Counted from the first letter of the stretch, positions 17,183 through 26,434 are shown. The stretch is 57,347 bases of DNA from Candidatus Aminicenantota bacterium (GCA_026393835.1 JAPKZK010000097.1:1-57347), one strand, 5' to 3'. Notes: generated by a model not told the origin, from the letters alone. Numbers and translations are program-made.

Positions 17183-17695
17183 ATGCCTGAAAACAAAACA
17201 CTGGATATAATTAAAAAAGCTATAATATTGGAACACAGGGGAAAAGCCCTTTACCAGTCGGTTACCCCGGAAACCGCCTCCAATGGCGTAAAAGACTTGT
17301 TCAACATGCTGGCAGAGGAAGAGGATAACCACATCAGGGTACTGAACCGCCAGTACCGATCGATCTCCAGGGGCGGCAAATTCGACGCCCACGGGGTAGA
17401 AGGGTTATCGCTGGGCGGGGATTCCGTCGCCGCCAGGGTTTTAACGGAAAAAATCGTGGATGAAATTTCCGGCGCCAGTTATGAAGCGGCGGTTATCTCC
17501 GCGGCCCTGGAATTTGAAAAGAAAGCAGTGGAATTCTATGCGCAGCATGCGGAAAAGGCCGAGTCGGAAGAGGAAAAGAAAGTGTTCCTCTGGCTGGCCG
17601 ATTGGGAAAAAGACCATATGTCCATGCTGGCCCGCATCGACAAAGAACTCATGGAAAAAATTTGGTTCGACAACAGTTTCTGGCCCCTGGATTAG
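17183..17695 (+). CDS. Ferritin-like / rubrerythrin-like diiron protein
   Basis: This 170-residue four-helix protein has two ExxH diiron motifs (AEEEDNH near residue 48 and WEKDHMSML near 146) plus helix glutamates (ILEHRGKALY, LEFEKKAVEFY). No rubredoxin domain is present. Ferritin-like proteins of this type reduce peroxide or handle iron. It sits 18 bp after sodN, giving a superoxide-then-peroxide defence pair. ATG at 17183 with GGAGG in front is preferred over an upstream TTG. Confidence 0.87.
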   Translation: MPENKTLDIIKKAIILEHRGKALYQSVTPETASNGVKDLFNMLAEEEDNHIRVLNRQYRSISRGGKFDAHGVEGLSLGGDSVAARVLTEKIVDEISGASYEAAVISAALEFEKKAVEFYAQHAEKAESEEEKKVFLWLADWEKDHMSMLARIDKELMEKIWFDNSFWPLD

Positions 17696-17714
17696 GTTAA
17701 AGATAGAATCCGGC

Positions 17715-18203
17715 TTACTTGTAGTGCCTCAGTTCCCGGTCTGCTTCACGACGGATGTCCTTCTCTTTGATGGCTTGTTTCTTATCGTAAACCCGTTTCC
17801 CTTTGGCCAGGGCGATTTCGATTTTAACCAGCCCTTTGGTGGTAAAATACATTCGCAAGGGGATGATACTCACCCCGCGCGTTTTAACCCGGTTGTCCAG
17901 TTTTAAAAGTTCGCGTTTATGGAGCAGGAGTTTCCGTACCCGTTCCGGCTCGTGGTTATTGTAACTGGCATTGGTGTATTGGCTGATATGGGCATTTAAC
18001 AGGAACGCCTCCTGGGAACGTATTTCAACATAAGAGTCCTTTAAATTTACCCTGCCCTCGCGAATGGATTTTACTTCGCTGCCCATCAACTCCATCCCGG
18101 CGTCCAATTTATCAAGGATCTCGTAGTCATGATAGGCCTTGCGGTTAACCGTAATATTTTTATATTCTTTGGTTCTATCTATATCGTTGTTTTTTTTCCC
18201 CAT
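17715..18203 (-). CDS. smpB: SsrA-binding protein SmpB
   Basis: This 162-residue protein is essential with tmRNA in ribosome rescue. Typical sequence runs from NRKAYHDYEILDKLDAGMEL through GSEVKSIREGRVNLKDSYV to the basic C-terminal tail (GKRVYDKKQAIKEKDIRREA). Its start overlaps the lipid kinase gene by 25 nt. No tmRNA gene was recognised in the window. Confidence 0.96.
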   Translation of the reverse strand: MGKKNNDIDRTKEYKNITVNRKAYHDYEILDKLDAGMELMGSEVKSIREGRVNLKDSYVEIRSQEAFLLNAHISQYTNASYNNHEPERVRKLLLHKRELLKLDNRVKTRGVSIIPLRMYFTTKGLVKIEIALAKGKRVYDKKQAIKEKDIRREADRELRHYK

Positions 18204-19195
18204 TTTCTATTTCCTCTTTGCATTGTTAGCTTTTTGCCCCCGGGTGAAGTTTCCCCGGGGAAACAATCAAATGTAAACATGGTCAAGGCTTTCGGCAGGA
18301 TGGCGATTTCCACCTCTCCGTCCAGCCTGATAATTTCACCATCCAACTGGAAGTCAAGTGGTTTCCTGGCATGAATTTTAAAGGATTCACCCTGGAGGAC
18401 CTTTACTGTATTTTTTTCCAGGTGTTTTTGGCGTTTGATGTCAAGTGAGACCCGGGCCACACCGGCCAGGGAATTGAAGTCAAAAATGCAGCAGTCCAGT
18501 TTACCGCTTACCGGGCTGGCCGTCGGACTGAGGCGAAACGTTCCCCCATAGGAGGAAATATTGCCGAAAATCAACAGGGAAGTAACAATGGTATAGCGAT
18601 CTCCGTTGCATTCCAGCGTCAGTTCCAACGGGACCTGTTTATTTTTAAATGCCTGGTGAATGGCGGACATTGCCGCGGTTCCCTGGGTAGTGGACCGGAA
18701 GGTGGCAAAGAAGGGGTGCTTTCTCATCCAGATATCGACATACCGGTTCACTTCCACTCCCAACCCGAGGCTGGCGGATACCAGGAAATAGTAAGGTTGG
18801 GATTGCTTTGGGTCCCTGACGACGCCGACATCGAATTCCCTGGTTATGTGGTGTTTAATCGCATTGGCTGCTTTTTCCAGCCTATGGACGCCGATCTCAC
18901 GGGCCAGGTCATTGACCGAACCCAGGCTGATTATACCCAGCACATTCTTTTTCCCGTTGCGGAGGATTTGCGTGGCAATGATATTCAGTGTGGTGTCTCC
19001 TCCGGCGCCGAGGATCACGGGGTACCGCTGCGCCACGATTTCCGCTGTCTCCACCAGGTGGGCCTCGCTCTCTGTAACAAACAGGTCATAGCGGATGCCT
19101 TTGGCCTCCAGGCAGGCTTCGACTCTTCCTTGCCTGCGCTGCGCCTTGCCGCCTCCGGCAGAGGGATTATAAATTAATGCTATCTTTTCGGTCAT
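18179..19195 (-). CDS. Diacylglycerol kinase-family lipid kinase
   Basis: This 338-residue YegS/BmrU-type protein has the N-terminal IYNPSAGGGKAQRR nucleotide-binding start and C-terminal lipid-kinase segments (IKHHITREFDVGVV, VQVLQGESFKIHA-like). The catalytic GGDGTxN loop reads GAGGDTTLNII here: the second glycine is replaced by threonine. It is expected to phosphorylate diacylglycerol or a related lipid, if active. It overlaps smpB by 25 nt. Confidence 0.85.
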   Translation of the reverse strand: MTEKIALIYNPSAGGGKAQRRQGRVEACLEAKGIRYDLFVTESEAHLVETAEIVAQRYPVILGAGGDTTLNIIATQILRNGKKNVLGIISLGSVNDLAREIGVHRLEKAANAIKHHITREFDVGVVRDPKQSQPYYFLVSASLGLGVEVNRYVDIWMRKHPFFATFRSTTQGTAAMSAIHQAFKNKQVPLELTLECNGDRYTIVTSLLIFGNISSYGGTFRLSPTASPVSGKLDCCIFDFNSLAGVARVSLDIKRQKHLEKNTVKVLQGESFKIHARKPLDFQLDGEIIRLDGEVEIAILPKALTMFTFDCFPGETSPGGKKLTMQRGNRKWGKKTTI

Positions 19196-19224
19196 CTTTT
19201 ACCTTTTGTTAATAAGCCCCTATT

Positions 19225-21222
19225 TTATAGATTTTTTGTAAAATTTGCAAGTTCATCCAGCGCGGTTTGTGCTTCTTCCCATTTCCCGGAAACCACATGC
19301 AACTCTTTTTTTACCGCGGCATATTCTTTTTGCAGGGAAACAGCCAGCCGGCTGTCCTGGTAAGTTTCCGGTCGGGCCATCTGGGTTTCCAGGTTTTTTT
19401 GGGCGGCTTCCAGCCGGTTTATTTTATCTTCACAGTCGGCCACTTCTTTTTTCAGGCGGTTCAGGTCTTTACTGACGGCCTGCCGGGCCTCGGCTTCCAG
19501 GCGTTTCTGTTCTTTTGTTTTCTTAAACGCCGTACCGGCGGCGGCGTCTGGTTGGGGCGTTTCCCTCTCCGCGGACGCAGCGGCGATGGCGGCGTTCTCT
19601 TTTGTATTTATAACGCTGCGTTTTTCCAGGTAATAAGAGTAATTCCCGTCATATTCGCTTATATGTCCAGCGGATAGTTCCACCACGCGGTTGACCAGTT
19701 TATCCAGGAAATACCGGTCATGGGAGATCAACAGCAGCGTTCCGTCATAGTGAACCAGCGCCTGTTCAAGGGCTTCCCTGGAGATTTTATCCAGGTGATT
19801 GGTAGGTTCGTCCATGATCAGGAAATTAACCGGCGACAGCAGGATTTTGGCCAGGGACACCCTGGCTTTTTCGCCGCCGGAGAGCACTTTTATTTTTTTA
19901 AAGACATCGTCGCCCCTGAATTGAAATATACCCAGTACATCCCTGATGCGGGGAACAAGGGAGGGGGCCACGGTGGAAGAGATTTCTTCATAAGCAGTGG
20001 CTTCCAGGTCCAGGGTGTCCACCTGGTGTTGGGCGTAGTACCCGATTAAAGTCCTGGGGCCCACCTGGAGGGAACCTTCCTGCGGCATTAATTGGCCGGT
20101 AATGAGGCGCGTCAACGTTGTTTTACCCGCACCATTGACGCCGATCAGGCAAACTTTATCCCCACGGTAAATGTTCAAATTAATATTTCTCAATACCCAA
20201 TCGGCGTCGTATTTGAATGACATATCTTTAATGATCAAGACATCTTTGTAGCTGGAGGCCGCTACTTTGATCTTAAAATCGATGCGGGGGCGCGGCGGCT
20301 CGATATCGATTTTTTCCAGTTTATCCATTTTTTCCAGCAGCTTGATCCGGCTCTGTACCTGGGCTGCTTTGGAGTCTTTGTACCGGAAACGGGAAATGAA
20401 CCGTTCCTGTCGTTCCCGTTCGCTTTGTTGTTCTTTCCATTTTTTCAGCAGAAGGGTTTCCCGTTGTTCTTTCTGGATTTCGTAGAAGTGATAATTGCCG
20501 GCATAGTGGACCAGTCGTCCCCGGTCCAGTTCGGCGATTTCCTGGGCCAGGCGGTCGATGAAAAACCTGTCGTGGGAGACGATTATAATACTGCCTTTAA
20601 AGCTCAAAAGGTACTGTTCAAGCCATTCCAACGAGGGTATATCAAGATGGTTGGTGGGTTCGTCCAGCAGCAGTAGATCGGGTTTGCGCAGCAGCAGCAG
20701 GGCCAGGTAAACCCGCATTCGCCAACCGCCGCTGAATTCGGATAAGGGACGGGAGAAATCGATTTCTGAAAATCCCAACCCGGAGAGAATACTTTTGGCA
20801 GTGGGTTCCAGGCGGTATCCCCCCATTGCTTCGTAGTGGTGTCCCAGGGTTCCCAGTTGGTTCAAGATGCTTTCATGCCGGGCGTCGGACGCATCCAGGG
20901 TATCCAGCGTCTCGTGCAGGCGGGAAATTTGTTTTTCCAATTGGTGGATTTCTTTTTGGCCCTCCAGGACCGTTTGTAATACCGAGTGGTTTTCCAGTGT
21001 GATTTCTTCCTGGGGTAGGTAGCCGATGCGGTATTCTTTCGGTTTGATAATGGTTCCGCCGTGGTATTCGATTTCTTCGTTCAGAATCCTCAGCAGGGTG
21101 GTTTTCCCGGCGCCGTTGGGACCGATCAGGGCCGCACGTTTTCCCGGCTGGATCAACCAGTCGATGCTTGACAACAATTGACGATCACCGATTGCATAAT
21201 TTAAATCTCGAATCTGGAGCAT
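19225..21222 (-). CDS. ABC-F family ATPase (Uup/YheS-like translation factor)
   Basis: This 665-residue protein has two ABC domains and no membrane segments. Walker A motifs are GPNGAGKTT (about 37) and GVNGAGKTT (about 355). Signatures are FSGGWRMR and LSGGEKAR, and both Walker B motifs end in DEPTNHLD. The interdomain linker is long and basic (LLLKKWKEQQSERERQERF), and the C-terminal 100 residues form a coiled coil. ABC-F proteins bind the ribosomal E site and rescue stalled translation. It has a 29-bp gap to the downstream lipid kinase gene. Confidence 0.93.
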   Translation of the reverse strand: MLQIRDLNYAIGDRQLLSSIDWLIQPGKRAALIGPNGAGKTTLLRILNEEIEYHGGTIIKPKEYRIGYLPQEEITLENHSVLQTVLEGQKEIHQLEKQISRLHETLDTLDASDARHESILNQLGTLGHHYEAMGGYRLEPTAKSILSGLGFSEIDFSRPLSEFSGGWRMRVYLALLLLRKPDLLLLDEPTNHLDIPSLEWLEQYLLSFKGSIIIVSHDRFFIDRLAQEIAELDRGRLVHYAGNYHFYEIQKEQRETLLLKKWKEQQSERERQERFISRFRYKDSKAAQVQSRIKLLEKMDKLEKIDIEPPRPRIDFKIKVAASSYKDVLIIKDMSFKYDADWVLRNINLNIYRGDKVCLIGVNGAGKTTLTRLITGQLMPQEGSLQVGPRTLIGYYAQHQVDTLDLEATAYEEISSTVAPSLVPRIRDVLGIFQFRGDDVFKKIKVLSGGEKARVSLAKILLSPVNFLIMDEPTNHLDKISREALEQALVHYDGTLLLISHDRYFLDKLVNRVVELSAGHISEYDGNYSYYLEKRSVINTKENAAIAAASAERETPQPDAAAGTAFKKTKEQKRLEAEARQAVSKDLNRLKKEVADCEDKINRLEAAQKNLETQMARPETYQDSRLAVSLQKEYAAVKKELHVVSGKWEEAQTALDELANFTKNL

Positions 21223-21362
21223 TGTTACACTTTAACCTGGAAATGGCGATTCTCAGTATATCATAGGGGAAGGTTAAAATCAAATGATGAATGAAGCGAT
21301 CCCCCCCTGGATATGCTCCACACCTCTACATGCCGGGCTGTTTTGGAAGATTATCGACCTTT

Positions 21363-21419
21363 GCCTTCGGCGACCGGGAACCCTTTTGAAAAAGGGTTCC
21401 CGGACTTCCCAAAACTTTT
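21363..21419. repeat. Dispersed palindromic element B
   Basis: Minus strand reads AAAAGTTTTGGGAAGTCC, then a stem GGGAACCCTTTT / AAAAGGGTTCCC, then GGTCGCCGAAGGC. It is a near-perfect match to the copy at 28777 in the flanks, with a different but self-complementary stem. It sits just after the DUF4342 gene and may act as its terminator. Confidence 0.8.
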
Positions 21420-21436
21420 ATTATATGCGGTCGTTT

Positions 21437-21703
21437 TTACTCCTCTTCTTTTTCCACTACGATGTTGAACTTGGCCACCAGCGCGGCAATGGCCCCTACC
21501 GCGGCAAACACCGGCATAAACGCCGCCCCCACTAAACCCCACGTCAAGGGTATCTCGAGATAGGTCTTGCCTTCCTCGTTTTTTATGATTATACGCCGGA
21601 TGTTCCCCTGGTGAATCAACTCTTTTATCTTATCCACCAGTTCACTGCCGCTGATTTTGAACTCTTCGGTCCGCTTTGCACCTTCTTTCTTTTCTTCGCT
21701 CAT
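21437..21703 (-). CDS. DUF4342-type small membrane protein
   Basis: This is an 88-residue protein. The N-terminal charged part includes the UBA-like helix (SELVDKIKELIHQGNIRRIII), followed by a strand pair (KNEEGKTYLEIPL) and one transmembrane segment (PLTWGLVGAAFMPVFAAVGA) ending in an acidic tail. This matches the DUF4342 layout. Function is unknown. GGAGGT precedes the ATG. It is transcribed alone on the minus strand. Confidence 0.82.
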   Translation of the reverse strand: MSEEKKEGAKRTEEFKISGSELVDKIKELIHQGNIRRIIIKNEEGKTYLEIPLTWGLVGAAFMPVFAAVGAIAALVAKFNIVVEKEEE

Positions 21704-21787
21704 AAAAGACCTCCTGTCTTATTTATTTTCTATACCCTCTATAACGAATCCCGTTCCATTTTGTTCCCCTGATACATTTTTTCCTTG

Positions 21788-21816
21788 TTGACTTATCGGC
21801 TGGAAAAAGTTATAAT
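21788..21816 (+). promoter_or_regulatory. Predicted promoter for exported metal-binding protein gene
   Basis: TTGACT (21788-21793), 17-bp spacer, TATAAT (21811-21816). GGAGG follows about 65 nt later, in front of the ATG at 21891. Confidence 0.7.
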
Positions 21817-21890
21817 TGAAACGAACCCGTAAAGGTTATGCATAAAAACCAAAAACCGCAAAATAAATTGAAAACCAATGGAGGTAAATA

Positions 21891-22358
21891 ATGAAGAAGT
21901 TAGCTAAAGTATTGTTTGTTTTGATTTTAGTGAACCTGGTTTTGTCGTTAAGCAGTGGGGCTTACGGTCAACAAACCGAGCCGCAAAAGGGATGCAAGGC
22001 CATGGTTTGCCCGGTCTGCAAAAGCGCCATCGCCATGGACGCACCAAAGATAACCGCCGAATATAAAGGGAAAACTTTCTATTTTGCCAGTGAGCAATGC
22101 AAAGTCGAGTTTGAAAAGAACCCGGAAAAATATGCCGCCTGCAGCGAACATGCGCATAAAACGGTTTATGTTTGTCCCATGAAGGAATGCGATTATAAGA
22201 CAGACAAAGCCGGCAAATGCCCCAAATGCGGGATGGATTTGAAAGAGATCAAAGAGTGCCAGCCCGGGGAACGCAAAGACCTTAGTTGCATGAAAACATG
22301 CCCCTTTATGAAAGCAAAACAAGAAGAAGAAAAGAAAAACGAAACCGATAAACAGTAA
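21891..22358 (+). CDS. Exported YHS and heavy-metal-binding domain protein
   Basis: This 155-residue protein has a signal peptide (MKKLAKVLFVLILVNLVLSL...GAYG). It then carries a YHS domain (CPVCKSAIAMDAPKITAEY, FYFASEQCKVEFEKNPEKY) and a short heavy-metal-binding domain (YVCPMKECDYKTDKAGKCPKCGMDL form). Two more cysteines (CMKTC) and an acidic lysine-rich tail end it. Such modules occur in copper and other metal ATPases and in periplasmic metal-handling proteins. A role in periplasmic metal binding is inferred. It is monocistronic with its own promoter. Confidence 0.87.
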   Translation: MKKLAKVLFVLILVNLVLSLSSGAYGQQTEPQKGCKAMVCPVCKSAIAMDAPKITAEYKGKTFYFASEQCKVEFEKNPEKYAACSEHAHKTVYVCPMKECDYKTDKAGKCPKCGMDLKEIKECQPGERKDLSCMKTCPFMKAKQEEEKKNETDKQ

Positions 22359-22469
22359 CCTGGGGTTCCCGGGATTTCAACCTGGGAATTTGGAAATTTA
22401 CCAGGACATTCTTCAGCTTAAGTTTCCCCCCCCGTTTCTGCCATTTTATTAGGGTCAGGGATTTATACA

Positions 22470-22510
22470 CTACGCAATGTTGACTACGCAATGTTGACTA
22501 CGCACTGTGA
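22470..22510. repeat. Three 14-bp tandem repeats at the nupC 3' end
   Basis: Units CTACGCAATGTTGA, CTACGCAATGTTGA and CTACGCACTGTGA. The third contains the stop codon of the nucleoside transporter gene, so the repeat was probably generated by duplication of its 3' end. Confidence 0.75.
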
Positions 22511-23856
22511 ATGAGTATCCCCGCCAGCGCGGCTGTCAGGAGTGTTACTAACGAACCGCCTAATACGGCTTTCAAACCTAACGCGGCAATGTCCTTTTTA
22601 CGTTCCGGCGCCATGGGGGAAATGCCTCCCACCTGGATGGCGATCGATGAAAAATTGGCAAACCCGCATAAGGCAAAGGTGGCCATGGTAATTCCTTTTT
22701 CGGTCATGGCCCCGGTTTTGACGATATCTGTCAAACCGATGTAAGCCACGAATTCATTGAGCACCACTTTAGTGCCGAAAAGACTGCCGAAAGTAAAAGC
22801 GTCTTTGGCCGGGACCCCGATCCCGATGGCGATGTATTTAAGAATCAACCCCAGGATTAATTCCATGGAAAGGGGTTTCCCGAATTTTGTTATGAGCCAT
22901 GTGTTGACTCCCAGGAGGCTGCCTGCTTCTCCCAGTAGAAAATTAACCAGGTAAATAAAGGCGATAAAAACGATGAGCATCGCGCCTACATTGATGGCGA
23001 GTGTTAAACCGTCGGACGCGCCGTTTGCGGCGGCTTCGATGATGTTGGAACCGCCTTTCTCTACTTTAACTTTTACGATGCCTTTGGTCTGGGGAACTTC
23101 GGTTTCCGGGTAAAGGATTTTGGCGATTACGAGGGAAGCGGGGGCGGCCATCACACTGGCGGTGATTAAATGCACGGCGAATTTGAGTTGGGCCGCGGCG
23201 ACGGTGATTCCCTGGGCTTCGGCCATGGAGCTCCCCAGCAGTTGGACGTAAATGGCCATCACCCCCCCGGACACGGTGGCCATGCCCCCCACCATAATGG
23301 TATAGAGTTCCGATTGGGTCATGGTGGCGATGTAAGGCCGGATGAGGATGGGCGCTTCGGTCTGGCCTAAAAAGATATTGGCCGTATTGGATAATGATTC
23401 GGCGCCGCTGGTGCCCAGGAGCCGGGCCATTAACCAGGCCATGCCTTTGACCACGGCCTGCAATATGCCGAGATAATATAATACGGCGGTAAGGGCCGCG
23501 AAAAAGATGATGGTGGGCAGGGCATTAAAAGCAAAAAAGTACCCGAGGGAACCTTTGGTCCCGGGGGAGTATGACAGGACGCCGAATACGAATTCCGAAC
23601 CTTTCCCGATAAATACCAATAGTTGGATCACGACCCCGCCGAGCCATTCAACAATCTTCTTGGGCCACCCTAATATAAAAAGCCACGATCCCATGCGCTC
23701 GCCGTGGATGATGAATATGGCAAAGATCAACTGCATGCCGAGGCCAATGGATACTAACCGCCAATTGATTTTGCGCTTGTTGTTGGAAAACAAAAACGCG
23801 ATTCCCAGTATTAATAGAATCCCGATAATTCCCCTGATAATCGATTCGATAATCAT
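22498..23856 (-). CDS. nupC: Concentrative nucleoside transporter (NupC/CNT family)
   Basis: This 452-residue inner-membrane protein has about 10 hydrophobic segments. CNT hallmarks are GQTEAPILIRPYIATMTQSEL, MATVSGGVMAIYVQL, AFTFGSLFGTKVVLNEFVAY and ALCGFANFSSIAIQVGG. It imports nucleosides with Na+ or H+. It is the last gene of the salvage cluster, 16 bp after adenosine deaminase, so the cell can import and degrade or salvage nucleosides from one transcript. Confidence 0.95.
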   Translation of the reverse strand: MIIESIIRGIIGILLILGIAFLFSNNKRKINWRLVSIGLGMQLIFAIFIIHGERMGSWLFILGWPKKIVEWLGGVVIQLLVFIGKGSEFVFGVLSYSPGTKGSLGYFFAFNALPTIIFFAALTAVLYYLGILQAVVKGMAWLMARLLGTSGAESLSNTANIFLGQTEAPILIRPYIATMTQSELYTIMVGGMATVSGGVMAIYVQLLGSSMAEAQGITVAAAQLKFAVHLITASVMAAPASLVIAKILYPETEVPQTKGIVKVKVEKGGSNIIEAAANGASDGLTLAINVGAMLIVFIAFIYLVNFLLGEAGSLLGVNTWLITKFGKPLSMELILGLILKYIAIGIGVPAKDAFTFGSLFGTKVVLNEFVAYIGLTDIVKTGAMTEKGITMATFALCGFANFSSIAIQVGGISPMAPERKKDIAALGLKAVLGGSLVTLLTAALAGILIHSA

Positions 23857-23872
23857 GTGTACCTGCCTTTAT

Positions 23873-25081
23873 TTATTCAAATTGTTTTTCAACTGCTTCA
23901 AAGACATCCAATACTTTACGGACGTAATTCCGTTTCTCAAGATAGGTGCCGGGGTAAAAACTCCGTTTAAAACCATAGGCGATAAGGTTTTTCAATTCTT
24001 TGGGTGCGATATCGAAAGTTTCCACGGCTTTCAGGATTTCATTGGTGACGGTGGTGGAGGAGACCAGCCGGTTATCGGTGCATAAGGTTACGGAGAGGCC
24101 ATATTCCCGCATTTTCCCGAAAGAGTGGTCTTTGAGTTCCTTGAATTCCGGTATGGTTTGCATATTGGAGGTCAAACAGACTTCCATTGTGATCCGGCGG
24201 TCGCCGATATATTGGGCCAGGTTTTCTACGTAGGCCTGTTTGTCTTCGATTTCTTCGTTATAGATCATCTGGGTATTAAAGAGGTGGACGCCGTGCCCGA
24301 TGCGGTCGGCGTTGAGCTCGGTAATGGCCTGGAAAATACTTTCCGGGCCGAAGGCTTCGCCGGCATGGACGGTTTTTTTCAAGAAGTTCTTATGCGCCAG
24401 GGCGTAAGCGGGTTTGTGGTCTACGGCCGGGTAACCTTTTTCCTGGCCGGCCAGGTCGAATCCGACAATGGGTATTTTAAAACGGTCCCGGGCCTCGACA
24501 GACGCCTTTACCAGTTCCTGGGACGCCAGGGAGAATATCCATTTACGTTCGGAATGTTTATGCACGTCCAGCAAGGCGTCGAAATACTCTGAAAATCCAT
24601 AATCGAACATACGCATGGCGCATACGATGATCCCGTAAGCAAAGTTGATATCCTTGCCTGACTGGACATTGGGGGTGATATTGAACTCTTCCGCGGCCAT
24701 GAACAGCCCCCGGTTTACTGCTTTTAATACGTTGATAATCCCCATGTGTTTGTGCTGGTGGAGCTGGGGAGCGAACCGTATTTCGATGTACCGTACCCCT
24801 TCTGCGATATTATCCATGGCCAATTCGTAAGAGACCCTCTCCAACGCGGACTCGCTCTGCAAAACCGCGCCGGTGTAGGTAAATCCCTGTAAATACTCTT
24901 CCAGGTTTTGATATTTATTTTTGAATACTTTGGCTTTTAACTCTTTCTCCGAATGGGCAGGCAAAGGGATATCATTCTCCTGGGCCAGTTCGATCAACGT
25001 GGATAACCGGATGGAACCGTCCAGGTGCAAATGTAAATCGGTTTTGGGTATTTTTTCTATAAACTCCCTGGTTATTTTCAT
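23873..25081 (-). CDS. add: Adenosine deaminase
   Basis: This 402-residue protein converts adenosine to inosine. Zinc ligands are in KTDLHLHLDGS near the N-terminus, HAGEAFGPESI, DRIGHGVHLF and LCTDNRLVS. VCLTSNMQT is also conserved. It overlaps the phosphoribosyltransferase gene by 4 nt (ATGA). It is longer than the usual 330-350 residues, mainly because of an insertion around residues 130-200. Confidence 0.93.
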   Translation of the reverse strand: MKITREFIEKIPKTDLHLHLDGSIRLSTLIELAQENDIPLPAHSEKELKAKVFKNKYQNLEEYLQGFTYTGAVLQSESALERVSYELAMDNIAEGVRYIEIRFAPQLHQHKHMGIINVLKAVNRGLFMAAEEFNITPNVQSGKDINFAYGIIVCAMRMFDYGFSEYFDALLDVHKHSERKWIFSLASQELVKASVEARDRFKIPIVGFDLAGQEKGYPAVDHKPAYALAHKNFLKKTVHAGEAFGPESIFQAITELNADRIGHGVHLFNTQMIYNEEIEDKQAYVENLAQYIGDRRITMEVCLTSNMQTIPEFKELKDHSFGKMREYGLSVTLCTDNRLVSSTTVTNEILKAVETFDIAPKELKNLIAYGFKRSFYPGTYLEKRNYVRKVLDVFEAVEKQFE

Positions 25082-25644
25082 TGTCTTTCAACTCCTTCGA
25101 TTATTTTATTGACAATGGGTTTGTTTTTAAAAATTTCTTCACGGGTGAGGCCGGTGACTTCATGCGGAAAGATAAGCCATTTATCGGTTTCGTGGACGAA
25201 ATAATCGGGTATGCGGTCGGTTTCGTTATTGGCCGGTTTATAATAAACGGTGGCGATGCGGATTTCGCGGGGAGTGTTTTTGCGAGCTTTTTCTTGCAAG
25301 GCATCCACCACGGCTTTTACGCTCAACCCGGAATCGTAAACGTCATCCACGATCAACAGTGCATCCTCGGCGTCGATGGTGTGGATGATATAATCCAGGC
25401 CGTGGACACGTATTTGTTTGCTTCGCTGCTCGATGCCTTCATAAGCGGAAGTGCGGATGGCGATGTGATCGGTATGAACGTCCAGGTATTCGAGCAATTC
25501 CTGGACGGCAATACCCACCGGCGTGCCCCCACGCCAGATTCCCACGATGAAATTGGGCCTGAACCCGCTTTGATAAATTTTTAAGGCCAACTGAAACGAA
25601 TCTTCCAGTAATTCTTCCGCCCCGATATACTTTTTTTCAACCAT
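25078..25644 (-). CDS. Hypoxanthine/xanthine-type phosphoribosyltransferase
   Basis: This 188-residue type I PRTase has the PRPP-binding motif ALLIVDDVYDSGLSVKAV. The N-terminal IVGIWRGGTPVGIAVQE is typical of Gpt/HPRT enzymes that salvage 6-oxopurines. It overlaps the uridine kinase gene by 8 nt and adenosine deaminase by 4 nt. Its position next to adenosine deaminase suggests use of hypoxanthine derived from inosine; the base specificity is inferred. Confidence 0.88.
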   Translation of the reverse strand: MVEKKYIGAEELLEDSFQLALKIYQSGFRPNFIVGIWRGGTPVGIAVQELLEYLDVHTDHIAIRTSAYEGIEQRSKQIRVHGLDYIIHTIDAEDALLIVDDVYDSGLSVKAVVDALQEKARKNTPREIRIATVYYKPANNETDRIPDYFVHETDKWLIFPHEVTGLTREEIFKNKPIVNKIIEGVERQ

Positions 25645-26311
25645 TGAATGCTCCTTTATTTTCTGCGATAGTTAAATGAAAAGGCGAATGGATATGCTGA
25701 CGAATCATATTAATCACCATCCCGGCGGAAACCGCGCTGTACCCTTCGGGAATAATCACATGCGCATGCCGCAAACTGGGCTGCACAAAAGCGCTGTGCA
25801 TGGGTTTTACGGTTTCAAGGTACTGGTTGATGACCGATTCCATGGTACGGCCCCGCTCCCTCATGTCCCGTTTCAATCGCCGGATAAAACGCATATCGTC
25901 ATCGGTATCGACGAATATTCGCACGTCCATGAGTTCCCGGAGTTCTTCCTCCACGAAAATTAAAATACCGTCTACGATAATCACCGGGGCCGGTTTTTTT
26001 TGAATTCCCTCATTCTTACGGGTGTGAACGGTAAAATCATAAATGGGCATCTGTATCTCCCGGCCGGCAACCAACTCTTTTAAATGCCGGACCAGGAGGT
26101 CTGTTTCCAGCGCATCGGGGTGATCGTAATTGATTTTTATCCTTTCATCCATGGGCAGGTGGGTGTTGTCCCTATAATAGGAATCATGCTGGAGGGTGAC
26201 GATGTCTAGGCCTTCCAGTTCTTTAATTATCGCATTGATGATGGTGGTCTTGCCGGACCCGCTGCCCCCGGCTACGCCTATCACCAGTGGTTTTTCTCTT
26301 TTTATATCCAT
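25637..26311 (-). CDS. udk: Uridine kinase
   Basis: This 224-residue P-loop kinase phosphorylates uridine and cytidine. GVAGGSGSGKTTIINAI is the Walker A motif. YYRDNTHLPMDER, INYDHPDALETDLL, YDFTVHTRKNE and IRRLKRDMRERGRTMESV are canonical uridine kinase segments. It lies in the nucleoside salvage operon, overlapping the PRTase gene by 8 nt. Confidence 0.95.
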   Translation of the reverse strand: MDIKREKPLVIGVAGGSGSGKTTIINAIIKELEGLDIVTLQHDSYYRDNTHLPMDERIKINYDHPDALETDLLVRHLKELVAGREIQMPIYDFTVHTRKNEGIQKKPAPVIIVDGILIFVEEELRELMDVRIFVDTDDDMRFIRRLKRDMRERGRTMESVINQYLETVKPMHSAFVQPSLRHAHVIIPEGYSAVSAGMVINMIRQHIHSPFHLTIAENKGAFNG

Positions 26312-26375
26312 TTTAAAATTTCTGTCCTGTTATATTAGATTGAACTGTACCATCTTTAGAAAAAAGAGTCAAGGC

Positions 26376-26429
26376 CAGGGGGCTCTTTTGAAAAACCGCC
26401 CCGCCGGTACGGACCCCCGTAAAACTTTT
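26376..26429. repeat. Divergent copy of dispersed element B
   Basis: Minus strand begins AAAAGTTTTACGGGGGTCC and contains a run like TTTTTCAAAAGAGCC. It lies between thymidine kinase and uridine kinase genes and may attenuate transcription. It is weaker than the copies at 21363 and 28777. Confidence 0.45.
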
Positions 26430-26434
26430 GTTTA

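Noticed and set aside
17715..18203. tmRNA gene expected near smpB
   Set aside because: No tRNA-Ala-like acceptor ends or tag-peptide reading frame were seen around smpB.
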